From assembly GCF_038967635.1 (NCBI RefSeq), contig NZ_CP152413.1:7382001-7446000 (forward strand): 64,000 nucleotides of DNA, given 5' to 3'. The position numbers were made by a program, and so were the translations under genes. The notes beneath the pieces were generated by a model. The model was not told where the DNA came from. It ran no database searches and saw only the letters and a list, made by a program, of their open reading frames with translations. Below are positions 41,292-51,002 of this stretch, one piece after another (position 1 is the first letter of the stretch; the number at the start of each line of letters is the position of its first letter). The DNA is from Bradyrhizobium sp. B124 (GTDB taxonomy: Bacteria; Pseudomonadota; Alphaproteobacteria; Rhizobiales; Xanthobacteraceae).

Positions 41292-41513
41292 ATGAACTCA
41301 CCACAAGTCATCATTCACGTCCGCTTCGCTCCGAACGGGAGGGTGGTCCAAATCAGCGAGCGCCCGGCGAAGCTCACGCCGAACCAATGGTTTGACGTTC
41401 TCAACGCCCGTGCCAGTTCGACCTATCGGCCGCTCGCTCGTGGCCGTGGCGTTTTTCGGCTGACCCGGACCGCGATCGAAGCCTTCAAGCAGGAAACTGC
41501 GAGGCCGGGATGA
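41292..41513 (+). CDS. Small conserved nif-linked protein
   Basis: A 73-residue basic protein (VIIHVRFAPNGRVVQISERP, LTPNQWFDVLNARAS, GRGVFRLTRTAIEAFKQ). I do not recognise a family. It starts with a good context and is coupled by ATGA to the Rieske-like gene, suggesting the two act together. Confidence 0.75.
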   Translation: MNSPQVIIHVRFAPNGRVVQISERPAKLTPNQWFDVLNARASSTYRPLARGRGVFRLTRTAIEAFKQETARPG

Positions 41514-42019
41514 GCGAAGGGATGATCGGCAACCTGAAGAGCGATCAGATCGAGGTGTTCGCCGTCTGTCCCGCCGATGCCATCGAGCGGAGTGGCGCCA
41601 GGGGCTTTAGCCTGTCGCGGATCGATGATAGCGGCGCGAGCCGGCCGTTTCCGATCATTGTGGTGCGCACGTTCGGCAACGAGTATTTCGGGTATGTCAA
41701 TCGTTGTCCGCATGACAGCGCCTGGCTCAACATCGGCTCCGGTGAATTCTTCTCTCCAGACCGCTCCTTTCTCAGATGCGGGCGGCCCGGTGCGAGATTC
41801 GAGATCGACACTGGAGTGTGCATCGATGGGCCCTGCAATGGGCAAGCGCTTGAGCCGGTCGCACTCGCCGTGATCGAAGGTGACGTCTGCCTGTGCGGCG
41901 TCAAGCTGCTGGAGGACGATCGGTTTCCAACCCGTTCGAGGACAGTGACGAAACCATGGATATTGCGATCCATCCCGATTAATAGGCCTATCGCTTGGCT
42001 GTTGCTTCAAGGTGCTTAG
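41510..42019 (+). CDS. Rieske-like protein lacking one cluster ligand
   Basis: A 169-residue protein homologous to the Rieske protein at 32027. The first half-site is intact (C66 and H68 in NRCPHDSA). The second reads C90-GRPGARF, with proline at position 93 where the ligand histidine belongs. A [2Fe-2S] Rieske cluster therefore cannot be bound in the normal way. The last 30 residues are not shared with the homologue and may result from a late frameshift. Confidence 0.8.
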   Translation: MSEGMIGNLKSDQIEVFAVCPADAIERSGARGFSLSRIDDSGASRPFPIIVVRTFGNEYFGYVNRCPHDSAWLNIGSGEFFSPDRSFLRCGRPGARFEIDTGVCIDGPCNGQALEPVALAVIEGDVCLCGVKLLEDDRFPTRSRTVTKPWILRSIPINRPIAWLLLQGA

Positions 42020-42180
42020 GCGCCTTGTTGCCGGATAAAGCCGTCATACTCGTGAGTGTTGACGCAGACGGTGTTGCCGCTTCTGAACGTGTGAGAACAA
42101 ACGCGCTGCCAGCCAGATTCCGGTCGTGCATCCGGCGATCTCCGCGGCACCAAGGAGGTGCTCTGGCGCTGGGGCCTTTT

Positions 42181-42262
42181 CCGTTCCGATGAAATCGGAA
42201 CGGGGTTTCGATTCCTGTTTTGACGCGTTTCCTTTGCGCGAACCGGCATCCACTTCGCTCGA
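42181..42262. repeat. Dispersed palindromic intergenic element
   Basis: A perfect ten-base inverted repeat (CCGTTCCGAT, loop GAA, ATCGGAACGG) is followed by TTGACGCGTTT and GCGAACCGGCATCCACTTCGC. This composition matches the palindromic mosaic repeats common between Bradyrhizobium genes, as I recall them. Confidence 0.6.
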
Positions 42263-42345
42263 ACATGTTCTCGCCCACCAAATGGACCGGGCAGGCCAAG
42301 ACGCGCGTCTTGCTGCCGGCGGATACAATATGCTCGAGAAGGAAA

Positions 42346-42377
42346 TGCCCTCGGCGGCTACAAGTCCGCCGAGGGCA
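42346..42377. repeat. Perfect 12-base hairpin
   Basis: TGCCCTCGGCGG and its exact complement flank the loop CTACAAGT. It lacks a T-run. It may end the nifB-Rieske transcript with Rho help or belong to the repeat just upstream. Confidence 0.6.
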
Positions 42378-43093
42378 CCGTCTGGGCTGGGAGAATGGGA
42401 GGACCCAGACTGGCAGGACCGTTTGGGCAGAGAAATGACGATCCTGTGTCAGAAGTTCTTGGGCGTCCGCCGAAGCTGGCGTTGGTGCCCGCGCTGCAAT
42501 TGCAATGCCAAACCTCCGTTCATGCGACGTCCTCGGTGAGTTCCGCTGCCACGGTCAGCCGACGGCGCCGGTTAAGGTCGAATGCATCGACGAGCACGTG
42601 CGCGTGGTCGAGCTCATCGTTCGGCAAGATGCCGCAAGCGCATCTCGAGGTATCGCGCGCGAAGCGGAGGGCGCAATCTGGCCTTGTGTTGCAGGTTTGC
42701 CGTTGCTGCCAATTGAGAGTTTGTGGGCGGGCCTGCCCTGTAGCGTCAAACGTGGCTCGGTGATCACCTGCGCCTCGTCGGAGCGCTCGCGATTGGGCGT
42801 TATCTTTGACGCAAACGATAGATCGGCAGCGACACGAGCGCAGGGTTTAGCCGTTTGGCGAGGAAGATACGGTGCGCGCGCGGCTGGACGATGCAGCTAG
42901 GCCATCACGCCTTGGGCGAGCGATCAATCCGTCGGGCCGATCGCTCCGCGAGAGGGGACGAGAGTCATGAAGATCGTTGCCTATTCCGCGAAATGATCGT
43001 GCAAGAGCTGGACAGACCAACCGAGAATCTCCGCCCGTTCCGCGTGCGAACCGCGGAAGCTTGAAGCAGGCAGCTCAAACGCGATTCAACGTT
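42378..43093. other. Intergenic stretch, no supported gene
   Basis: About 700 bases with open frames on both strands up to 131 codons but no recognisable product. A frame at 42505-42900 is the best candidate, with no family resemblance and no ribosome binding site. Confidence 0.4.
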
Positions 43094-43109
43094 TGTCGCG
43101 TCCGAAACA
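43094..43109. promoter_or_regulatory. NifA upstream activator site
   Basis: Exact TGT-N10-ACA, 93 bases before the -24 element at 43202. Confidence 0.8.
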
Positions 43110-43201
43110 GAAAGGAACGACCCTGTCGCAACCTCGGCAAGAATTGTCAGTCGCGCCGGGGCAGAGCAAGGGATCGTCGCAAAAACCAGCATTTACGCAT
43201 C

Positions 43202-43217
43202 TGGTGCGGAACTTGCT
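43202..43217 (+). promoter_or_regulatory. Sigma-54 promoter of the thioredoxin-like ferredoxin
   Basis: TGGTGCGGAACTTGCT has exact GG/GC spacing and a perfect TTGCT half. The next recognisable gene begins 290 bases downstream, leaving an unusually long leader. Confidence 0.82.
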
Positions 43218-43507
43218 TGGAGAAGTTGGATGGTCGACTAAGGGATGCGGGAGCAAAAAGATTGCGATGACGGGAGAAGACGTTGAATCCGATCAAGGAG
43301 ACTGTCCCAGACGTGGAAGTATCTAACGCCGATCGTCCGATGACATTCACAATGGCGCCCGCTCGTCTTGCCTGCCTTCGCACGTTCGAGTGGGACTCCG
43401 TAGCATCAATTGGTCGATGCGGCGTTTAATTGAAGAATGGATTGTGGGGCGATGCGCTCGGATCTTGTCTCTTTTCAGATGAAACCCATCGATTACAGGA
43501 TAGGCGC

Positions 43508-43855
43508 ATGAACGCAGAAACCGAATTCGAGCTTCCTCAACTGTATAGACATCATGTCTTTGCCTGCAACACGCAGCGTCCGCCGACTCATCCGCACGGC
43601 AGCTGCGGCGCCTCGGGCGCGCAACCCTTGTGGGATCGGATGGGTAAGGCGATCGAATCGCAAGGCCTCAACGATGTCGGTTTCACGGTGGCGGGCTGCC
43701 TCGGCTTTTGTAATTCCGGCCCCCTGATGGTCATCTATCCCGACGGAGTCTGGTATCGCGCGACCACGCCTGAGGACGTTGACGAAATCGTAAACTCTCA
43801 TCTCAAGCAAGGCAAACGTGTCGACCGCCTCGTGATGGTGCTAAAGCGCAGCTAG
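43508..43855 (+). CDS. Thioredoxin-like [2Fe-2S] ferredoxin, nif-linked
   Basis: A 115-residue Shethna-type ferredoxin related to the NuoE C-terminal domain. The ligands are C20 and C33 (CNTQRPPTHPHGSC, a 12-residue gap) and C64 and C68 (AGCLGFCNSGP). The C-terminal PDGVWYRATTPEDVDEIV is standard for the family. The ATG at 43508 was preferred to 43430 for its family-like start. Such ferredoxins occur in nif regions and may donate electrons or bind Fe-S proteins. A sigma-54 promoter and NifA site lie upstream. Confidence 0.9.
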   Translation: MNAETEFELPQLYRHHVFACNTQRPPTHPHGSCGASGAQPLWDRMGKAIESQGLNDVGFTVAGCLGFCNSGPLMVIYPDGVWYRATTPEDVDEIVNSHLKQGKRVDRLVMVLKRS

Positions 43856-44393
43856 AGGCATCGCTTAGCGCCGCTTGGCTCGGGCTATCAAGTGTGTACG
43901 GCTTATCCGTCCAACGGTTGGCATCTCGGAGCTGTTTGATCTGAAGATGAACGGGTGACCTTCGACGCCGGGACGCGCGCAACAGCAGGCATCGACCTTG
44001 TCGTTATGGCCTTGAATTTTATCGGGATGTTCGGCGAGAAGCGGGTTGGATCAGAGTGCTGCGCTTAATCGAAGTCGACGGGGCCTGAGTGTCAAGTCTT
44101 CTGTGACGCGGTCTGCCCCGTAGCACGGTGCGCCGGCTTAAATTCCTGCCTTTGATAAGCAAGTCGGCCCCGGGCAACGAATCAAGAGCGCGATCTCATC
44201 GATCACTATTTGCTCGATTGGCTGGCGTTCCGTCACTTCATGCCACCAATCCGCAGCTCACAACGCGAGCAATGCTGCGGGTGGCTTCCAGTGTCCGGCG
44301 AGATGACGCATCTTTGACGCGCCATCTCGCTTGCTGCTGACCAAACCAATCCTTTCCCTGGCTCCCGTTTTGGCGGCAGAACTTGTTCCTGCG
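43856..44393. other. Intergenic stretch, no supported gene
   Basis: About 540 bases between convergent genes. No recognisable product or terminator was found. Confidence 0.4.
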
Positions 44394-45131
44394 TCAGAAT
44401 TTGTAAGTGATGCCGCCGCTGACAAGCCATGGGTCGATATTGGCGCGCCCGGTGACGGCAATCGCATTGTTTACGGTCGCCGAATAATCCGGACGCAGCC
44501 ACAACTTCTTCACGTCGAAGTTGAGGCCCCAGTGACGGTCAAGCATGTAATCGAAGCCGAATTGGACCGCGGCGCCAAACTGGTTTCTGATGTGCAAATC
44601 TGTCACTGCAAGGCCCGCGAGCGACGTATTGGCTGCGGTTTGGTTGAAAAACACGGTGTAGTTGATGCCCGCGCCGATGTAGGGCTTGAGCGGCCCGAAA
44701 TCGGTGAAGTGATATTGCAGGGTCAACGTTGGCGGCAACAGCCAAGCTTTGCCGATATCTAGCCCATTGAGCGTGCCGTTGCCGCTGATGTGATGACTGG
44801 TCACGCCGAGAATGAGTTCTGCGGCAATATTCTTTGTGAAGAAATAGGTGATGTCGAGCTCCGGTATCGCTTGATCGCTGATCGACAGCCGAGAACTTGG
44901 CGAGGACAGCGGCGGCGCCCCGGCGACGTTGACCGAGCTGCCTGCGGTATCCGGCAAAACGCCAAGCACGCGCAGGCGGATCATCCACGGATTGAAGGGT
45001 TCGATCGGGGGGGATTTGTAATAGACCGGCGCGCTGGCCAGATCCGCGGCCTGTACCGAGATGCTAGCGGCACTGAACGAGGTCGCGAGCGCGAGCAACG
45101 ATGCCGTCCTCAGAATTGTTCTTGGTCTCAT
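44394..45131 (-). CDS. ompW: OmpW/AlkL-type outer membrane protein
   Basis: A 245-residue small outer-membrane barrel. The signal peptide is residues 1-27 (TILRTASLLALATSFSAASI, cleavage after VQA). The mature start carries a PWMIRLRVLGVLPD strand; ITYFFTKNIAAELILG, PTLTLQYHFTD, LKPYIGAGINYTVFF and the C-terminal VSGGITYKF ending in aromatic Phe are OmpW hallmarks. The ATG at 45131 has GGAG at good spacing; another in-frame ATG is 12 bases upstream. A FixK/FNR-type box lies upstream. OmpW in enterobacteria is also FNR-controlled, and the family passes small hydrophobic molecules. Confidence 0.9.
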   Translation of the reverse strand: MRPRTILRTASLLALATSFSAASISVQAADLASAPVYYKSPPIEPFNPWMIRLRVLGVLPDTAGSSVNVAGAPPLSSPSSRLSISDQAIPELDITYFFTKNIAAELILGVTSHHISGNGTLNGLDIGKAWLLPPTLTLQYHFTDFGPLKPYIGAGINYTVFFNQTAANTSLAGLAVTDLHIRNQFGAAVQFGFDYMLDRHWGLNFDVKKLWLRPDYSATVNNAIAVTGRANIDPWLVSGGITYKF

Positions 45132-45203
45132 CGAGTTCTCCATTCCAAAGTTCGCGCGAAGAGTCGCGCGAGACCTCTGTCACACATGGGGGATGGCGAA
45201 GGA

Positions 45204-45219
45204 TTTGATGACGGTCAAA
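45204..45219 (-). promoter_or_regulatory. FixK/FNR-type box upstream of ompW
   Basis: TTTGATGACGGTCAAA is a near-perfect match to the TTGAT-N4-ATCAA consensus (one mismatch) and a near-perfect palindrome. It is 73 bases upstream of the ompW start. Confidence 0.65.
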
Positions 45220-45599
45220 ATGGAGCCGCCGTAGCGCAATTATGCAGCAAAGTTGCAAATGGATCACGACAGCGGAAAGTCGATCTGTTCGGATCGCTAT
45301 TCAATTCAATCTTCGGTCTGAGCTGTTCAAGAAACTGTTTTCGGCTTTGTGTTTGGATGCAATCCAGGCCGCAGGGGGCATGAGGATCAGGGCGGTCGAA
45401 CCGCGGCGGCATCTCTCACACCGCAAGCGCCGGAGAGGCTGTATTCACCCCGAGTGCGGCATGAGAGCACTTTGTTACGGGGAGCCACTCACGCCGGCTT
45501 TGTCAGCGAAGGACCTGTCGGCTGCTCCTGAGGGAGCCGGAAGCGAAAACGTCGTTGTTCGCATCATCGGCTGGCGTGGTCGTACGAACGATCTTTTCC
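45220..45599. other. Intergenic stretch, no supported gene
   Basis: About 380 bases between ompW and the ArsC-like gene, both on the minus strand. Frames here show no family resemblance. Confidence 0.4.
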
Positions 45600-46013
45600 T
45601 CACATCTGTGGACAGCGCGTGGCCGTTCTTTCGTACGAGCATCGCTCGAGATCATTTAGCGTCGTCCGGCCAAGCAGCGACAGCACGAGCTCATGATCGA
45701 ATCCAGCGCATCTTGCACTGCCGACGTCGATCAGCGGTCGTCGGATCAGGAGCGGATCGCGCAGCATCAACGCGAGCGCACTCGGCGCGTCGATTGCGTC
45801 GGGATTGACTTCGCTTGACTTGATACGGGGCGCGGCTCGGTTGAACCAGGATGCGATCGGCATATTGTCGAAGAAGTGTCGCAATTCCTCGGCCCCCCAT
45901 TGTTCCTTCAAGATATCCTTCGCTATAACGTCGTGGCCAGCGACCTTCAGCGCCTGCATCTGACGCGCATTGGTAACGCAGCCGGACTTTTGATAAAAGA
46001 TGATTGTCGCCAT
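45600..46013 (-). CDS. Nitrogenase-associated protein, ArsC/Spx fold
   Basis: A 137-residue member of the ArsC-like nitrogenase-associated family (thioredoxin fold). It opens MATIIFYQKSGCVTNARQMQ with the redox-active cysteine at residue 12, then HDVIAKDILKEQW and the cis-Pro region LLIRRPLIDVG. It lacks the arsenate-reductase arginine triad and its role is unknown. It lies eight bases after the decayed receiver gene, so both were probably one operon read from the sigma-54 promoter at 46498. Confidence 0.88.
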   Translation of the reverse strand: MATIIFYQKSGCVTNARQMQALKVAGHDVIAKDILKEQWGAEELRHFFDNMPIASWFNRAAPRIKSSEVNPDAIDAPSALALMLRDPLLIRRPLIDVGSARCAGFDHELVLSLLGRTTLNDLERCSYERTATRCPQM

Positions 46014-46020
46014 ATCTGCC

Positions 46021-46452
46021 TTATGCGGGTATGCTGAACTGAGCGATCGGTGCGTTGCCGCAGCGTCCGGGAGCGTATTCGACTTGCTCGCGAGCCATCT
46101 CCGAAGTCAGCGGCTTGACCAGCGTACCGCGTGCGCCGGCCTCATGCGTTCGATGGACATGGCCTCCTTGGTTGTTCGCAAACGATCAAGATCCGAGCAT
46201 CTTTGAAACTGAGCCGCTAACTCATCAATGAGCGTCGGCGCCTTATGTCTCAGAAAGGGAGCGCCGAGCAGGACTACATCTGGCTTCAACCCATAGGCGC
46301 CCTCGGAAAGGCGTCCTGCGGCGTTTTCAACTCATGCGTCCCGATCTGATCATACTGCATCAATTGCAGAGGCGCGCGGGCTGATCTCGTCATCGTCGAC
46401 CACGCACCCGTCGACGGTCCACTACCGTCGAGGTTCCGAGTCCGATCTGCAT
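46021..46452 (-). pseudogene. Decayed single-domain response regulator
   Basis: On the minus strand an ATG at 46452 with a strong GAGGAGAGG site opens a frame of 144 codons to the TAA at 46021. Internal indels and stops break it. The pieces spell a CheY-like receiver: VVDDDEIS (acidic pocket), GLKPDVVLLGAPFL (phospho-Asp strand) and GARGTLVKPLTSEMA (conserved Lys). Start and stop are in register, so the indels compensate overall. Confidence 0.65.
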
Positions 46453-46497
46453 CGTCCCTCTCCTCAAATTGCCGACAGCTGGCTTCGCAAGAAAGGT

Positions 46498-46513
46498 AGC
46501 AAGTTCCGTTCCA
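46498..46513 (-). promoter_or_regulatory. Sigma-54 promoter divergent from nifH
   Basis: On the minus strand TGGAACGGAACTTGCT: one mismatch to the -24 half and a perfect -12 half. The expected transcript starts near 46487 and runs through the decayed receiver gene into the ArsC-like gene. Confidence 0.75.
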
Positions 46514-46590
46514 CAGATGAGGGTAGGCACCGGACCAGGCCACGCCAAGCCAAGCCAAGCTGGCTTCTTCCGGTTGATGGTTCTCGCCCT

Positions 46591-46634
46591 TGTTCGCTTT
46601 CTGACAGCGCGCAGATGCTGTCAGCTCCAATACA
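46591..46634. promoter_or_regulatory. Two NifA sites between nifH and the divergent promoter
   Basis: Exact TGT-N10-ACA at 46591-46606 and 46619-46634. They are 70-113 bases from the nifH -24 element and 78-121 bases from the minus-strand one. Confidence 0.88.
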
Positions 46635-46703
46635 GCTGGGATGACCCTCCGGCGCGTTGGTTTTCAAAACGTAATCAGAAGCTTAATGGGCGCGCGCAAC
46701 CGT

Positions 46704-46719
46704 TGGCATGGCGGTTGCT
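46704..46719 (+). promoter_or_regulatory. Sigma-54 promoter of nifH
   Basis: TGGCATGGCGGTTGCT is an exact -24/-12 element. The leader to the nifH ATG is about 150 bases. Confidence 0.96.
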
Positions 46720-46795
46720 AGTAGGCGGCAGCAACACTGAGTGAGGGCTGAGTGCACGCCGACGTCTAAGACGAGCGATGCGCTCCTTCCCTTGA

Positions 46796-47767
<972 letters not shown>

Positions 47768-47804
47768 AGGTCGCGAGTCGCGGCCTTGCGAAGGCGCGCG
47801 ACGG

Positions 47805-47844
47805 ATGCCGGTCTCCCCCAACCCCCATCCGGGGAGGCCGGCAT
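47805..47844 (+). promoter_or_regulatory. Strong hairpin between nifH and nifQ
   Basis: A 14-pair stem with one G-T pair (ATGCCGG-T-CTCCCC with GGGGAG-G-CCGGCAT) and a 12-base loop starts 38 bases past the nifH stop. With no T-run it is better explained as an RNA 3' stabiliser or partial attenuator. Confidence 0.65.
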
Positions 47845-47915
47845 TCTGACGATCGACCCGTGGCCAAGACCAGGACGGTGCGGGTAAACCTGACCGCCGT
47901 GGAAGCCACAAAATC

Positions 47916-48632
47916 ATGCCCGAAGCGCACTTCCTTTCGTTGATGGCTGCCTGTGCCGTTGATGCGAACAGCCAGATGCATAGGGGAATTGCAACCTACC
48001 GCCTGCTCACCGGTGTGGCTCCTACAGATGCCGACATTGCCACAGACAGCAATTTCGATTGCCATGTCCTGGCGTCTATTCTAGCGGCTGCCACGTTGGA
48101 CGGTGGTCCGCTTCCCGAGAAGGCCGGCCTGTCCGGCCACGAACTGGTGGCCTTGCTGAAGCAGTACTTTCCGTCGGTTGAGATCAAGCTCGCGGAGCAG
48201 CTCCTGGCCTTCAAGTCCGATGAGAACGACGAGATCGCAATGGTGCGCGATCTCTTGCTCAAGCAACGCTCGACGAAAGGCGATATCGGCCGCTGGCTGG
48301 CAGCGATGATCGCGCGCCGCGCCATTGAGCCAGACCACCTGTGGGAAGATCTCGGATTGCGCAATCGTGCCGAACTGTCTCGGCTGCTAAGCCGCCATTT
48401 CGCGCCGCTCGCCCTGCGCAATGTCAACAATATGCGCTGGAAGCGCTTCTTCTACCGCATGCTGTGCGAGGATGAAGGCCTCATGATGTGCACAACGCCG
48501 GTGTGCACGCAATGTAACGACTTCAACCTCTGCTTTGGCGAAGAAAGCGGCGAGAGCCGGATGGCCGAGCGCAGGCGTGACTTTCTGTTGCAGGCAGCTC
48601 GTCCGGCCGTCGACGGTGACTGGCCCATCTGA
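47916..48632 (+). CDS. nifQ: Molybdenum donor protein NifQ
   Basis: NifQ supplies molybdenum to NifEN/NifH for FeMo-co. The 238-residue protein ends with the diagnostic C-x4-C-x2-C-x5-C motif (CTTPVCTQCNDFNLC, residues about 192-206), which binds a Mo-Fe-S cluster, preceded by MRWKRFFYRMLCEDEG. It follows nifH by 148 bases, most of which is the hairpin. Confidence 0.95.
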   Translation: MPEAHFLSLMAACAVDANSQMHRGIATYRLLTGVAPTDADIATDSNFDCHVLASILAAATLDGGPLPEKAGLSGHELVALLKQYFPSVEIKLAEQLLAFKSDENDEIAMVRDLLLKQRSTKGDIGRWLAAMIARRAIEPDHLWEDLGLRNRAELSRLLSRHFAPLALRNVNNMRWKRFFYRMLCEDEGLMMCTTPVCTQCNDFNLCFGEESGESRMAERRRDFLLQAARPAVDGDWPI

Positions 48633-48870
48633 GCTGTCACAAGGATTCTCGATCACCGCGCCGTCCGAGAACGCTTGGCCGGGGTTGGCGTGCGTCGCAG
48701 GAGGTCAAGGCGCGGCCGACGTCGTCTCGATGCGAGCGAGCGACCATGTGACCGAGGCGGTACCGGGCCCAAATGCTCCGCGACAATTCGTTCATCCTGC
48801 ACGCTGCAATCCGAGCTAACTCCCAGTTCGGCGTGGCAAGCGGCATGGTGAGGCGTCCGCTTAATGCGCC

Positions 48871-48886
48871 TGTCGCGTTTGCGACA
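48871..48886. promoter_or_regulatory. NifA upstream activator site of nifV
   Basis: Exact TGT-N10-ACA, 56 bases before the -24 element of nifV. Confidence 0.87.
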
Positions 48887-48941
48887 ATCCGGTAGAGGAG
48901 GAAAGCGGAGATACTTCAATCGGTTGTCGGGGATGACGGGC

Positions 48942-48957
48942 TGGCATGCGGGTTGCT
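48942..48957 (+). promoter_or_regulatory. Sigma-54 promoter of nifV
   Basis: TGGCATGCGGGTTGCT is an exact -24/-12 element. It overlaps the first codons of the longest nifV frame, which rules out starts before about 48967. Confidence 0.95.
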
Positions 48958-48997
48958 GAAGCATATGCTGGTCAAAACAATGAGGAGCCCTTTCGTG

Positions 48998-50185
48998 ATG
49001 GCCGCCACCACTGCCGCCAAACCCGCTTGGTCCGAGCAGGCGCGCACCGAGCCGACCGTGCTCAACGACACGACGCTGCGCGACGGCGAGCAGGCGCCTG
49101 GCGTTGCGTTCACCACAGAGGAAAAGCTCGCGATCGCGCAGGCGCTGGCGCGAGCCGGGGTCAGGGAGATCGAGGCGGGAACGCCCGCGATGGGCGACGA
49201 GGAGATCGCCGCTATCCGCGCCATTGTCGAAGCGGATCTTCCGCTGACCACCATCGGCTGGTGCCGGATGCGGGAGGCGGACGTCGACGCCGCGATCGAA
49301 GCGAAGGTGTCCATGATCAATATGTCGATCCCGGCGTCCGATGTGCAGATCGCGGCCAAGCTTGGCGGTCATCGCGACCTGGCGCTGGAGCAGGTGAGGC
49401 GGGCGGTAGGTTACGCCCGTGAGCGGGGACTTGAGGTCGCTGTCGGCGGCGAGGACTCCTCCCGCGCCGACATCGATTTTCTCATCAGACTGATGGCAGC
49501 GGCAAGAGCGGCGGGCGCGCGTCGCTTTCGTATTGCTGATACGCTCAGTGTGCTCGATCCCGACACAACCTACGCGCTGGTCAGGAATTTGCGCGCGACC
49601 ACCGATCTCGAACTCGAATTCCACGGCCACGACGATCTCGGCCTCGCAACCGCCAATACGCTTTCCGCCATCAAGGCGGGCGCGAGCCACGCCTCGGTGA
49701 CCGTCATCGGGCTGGGCGAGCGGGCCGGAAATGCTCCGCTCGAGGAAGTCGCGGTCGCGCTCAGGCAGCTCTACGGGCGCGAGACCGGCATCATACTGCC
49801 GGAGCTCGAGAATGTCGCCGCGGTGGTGGCGTCCGCGGCTGCACGTGCGATTCCTCTGAACAAGGCCATTGTCGGAGAACATGTATTTACGCACGAATCC
49901 GGCATTCATGTCGACGGCCTTTTGAAGGATCAACGCACCTATCAGTCGCTTGATCCCGTTTTGCTGGGGCGCCGCAACCGTTTTGTGATCGGCAAGCATT
50001 CCGGGCTCTCGGCGATCACCGCGTTGCTCAATGAATTGCAGCTCGTCGCCAGCGCCGATCAGGCCAGACAGATCCTCTCGCAAGTCCGCAAACATGCCAT
50101 CGCGCACAAACTGCCGGTCGAGCGCGAAACGGTGGCGGCAATCTGGCGCGATGTGTGCGGATGCTTGGCGACCGACCCCGCGTGA
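48998..50185 (+). CDS. nifV: Homocitrate synthase NifV
   Basis: NifV condenses acetyl-CoA and 2-oxoglutarate to homocitrate, the organic ligand of FeMo-co. The 395-residue protein has [27 protein letters not shown], the metal-binding [12 protein letters not shown], and [15 protein letters not shown]. The ATG at 48998 has AGGAG ten bases upstream and lies about 31 bases past the predicted transcription start. Many rhizobia lack nifV and depend on plant homocitrate, so its presence suggests some capacity for free-living fixation. Confidence 0.95.
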   Translation: MAATTAAKPAWSEQARTEPTVLNDTTLRDGEQAPGVAFTTEEKLAIAQALARAGVREIEAGTPAMGDEEIAAIRAIVEADLPLTTIGWCRMREADVDAAIEAKVSMINMSIPASDVQIAAKLGGHRDLALEQVRRAVGYARERGLEVAVGGEDSSRADIDFLIRLMAAARAAGARRFRIADTLSVLDPDTTYALVRNLRATTDLELEFHGHDDLGLATANTLSAIKAGASHASVTVIGLGERAGNAPLEEVAVALRQLYGRETGIILPELENVAAVVASAAARAIPLNKAIVGEHVFTHESGIHVDGLLKDQRTYQSLDPVLLGRRNRFVIGKHSGLSAITALLNELQLVASADQARQILSQVRKHAIAHKLPVERETVAAIWRDVCGCLATDPA

Positions 50186-50660
50186 AGAGCCGTGCCCAGC
50201 ATCGTTTTCGCCGAATGTTCGAAATCCAAAGGGCCGCAAGGACGGTGTCCGATGTCGCTGATGGGCGGGAACGACCGCCTGCCTGCGCATGCCAGATTCC
50301 CTGGCGCGATCTCAGCTCCAGACCTTGCTGTCCGTTCCGGCATAGATGCTGTGATCTGCTATCCGATGGCGAGCCGTCCTCGGACTGCCAGGCGGCGTCT
50401 TTCCGTGCAGCTGTTGTTCCGGTCCGGCTACGTTCTGACGAGCGTCAACATTGATCGCGGTCTGACCATTGATCCATCTTCATTGGCGCTGGCGTCACCG
50501 GCGAAGCTGCCGATGTGGGCAGCAATGGTGAGGGGCGGCTTTCCGGAGCCCGGCTTCGGCGGCGCGCAGCAGCTGTGCGGGCTCGGGGCTGCGACAGGAT
50601 CGTCAGGCGGCTGCCGCATTTCGTCGAATGTCGACGCGCTAACCCAAGGGAGATTTTACG
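50186..50660. other. Intergenic stretch, no supported gene
   Basis: About 475 bases. I scanned for GG-N10-GC and TGT-N10-ACA and found neither, so nifW is probably read from the nifV promoter. Confidence 0.4.
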
Positions 50661-51002
50661 ATGAGCAACTCATGCCCGCCAACCGGTATCCTGGATCGGC
50701 TCAGCAAGGCCTCGTCGGCGGAAGAGTTCTTCTCGCTGCTCGGCGTCGATTACGACCCCAAGATCGTCAATGTCGCGCGCCTTCATATCCTAAAGCGCAT
50801 GGGACAATATTTCGCAAAAGAGCAATTTGCTGGTGCCGCCGAGCCGGAAGTCAGAGCTCGGTGCAAGGCGATGCTGGAGGAGGCCTATGCCGATTTCGCG
50901 GCATCGTCACCGATCGATCAGCGAGTGTTCAAGGTTTTGAAGGATGCCGTCGCGGACCCTACGAAGCCGGCGGCCTTTGTCCCATTGAGTGCGCTGAAGT
51001 GA
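50661..51002 (+). CDS. nifW: Nitrogenase-stabilising protein NifW
   Basis: NifW binds and protects or matures the MoFe protein. The 113-residue product shows the family pattern: ILDRLSKASSAEEFFSLLGVDYDP near the N-terminus, ILKRMGQYF in the middle and FVPLSALK at the end. GGGAG precedes the ATG. Confidence 0.95.
   Translation: MSNSCPPTGILDRLSKASSAEEFFSLLGVDYDPKIVNVARLHILKRMGQYFAKEQFAGAAEPEVRARCKAMLEEAYADFAASSPIDQRVFKVLKDAVADPTKPAAFVPLSALK

Noticed and set aside
44331..44762. Plus-strand frame of 143 codons
   Set aside because: Antisense of ompW, which has a signal peptide, barrel strands and a ribosome site.
46541..46560. Short GCCAA tandem repeats upstream of nifH
   Set aside because: Three imperfect units within 20 bases; probably chance or a minor spacer, with no clear function.
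48953..48997. Longer nifV start
   Set aside because: It overlaps the -12 element of the nifV promoter, so these codons would not be transcribed.
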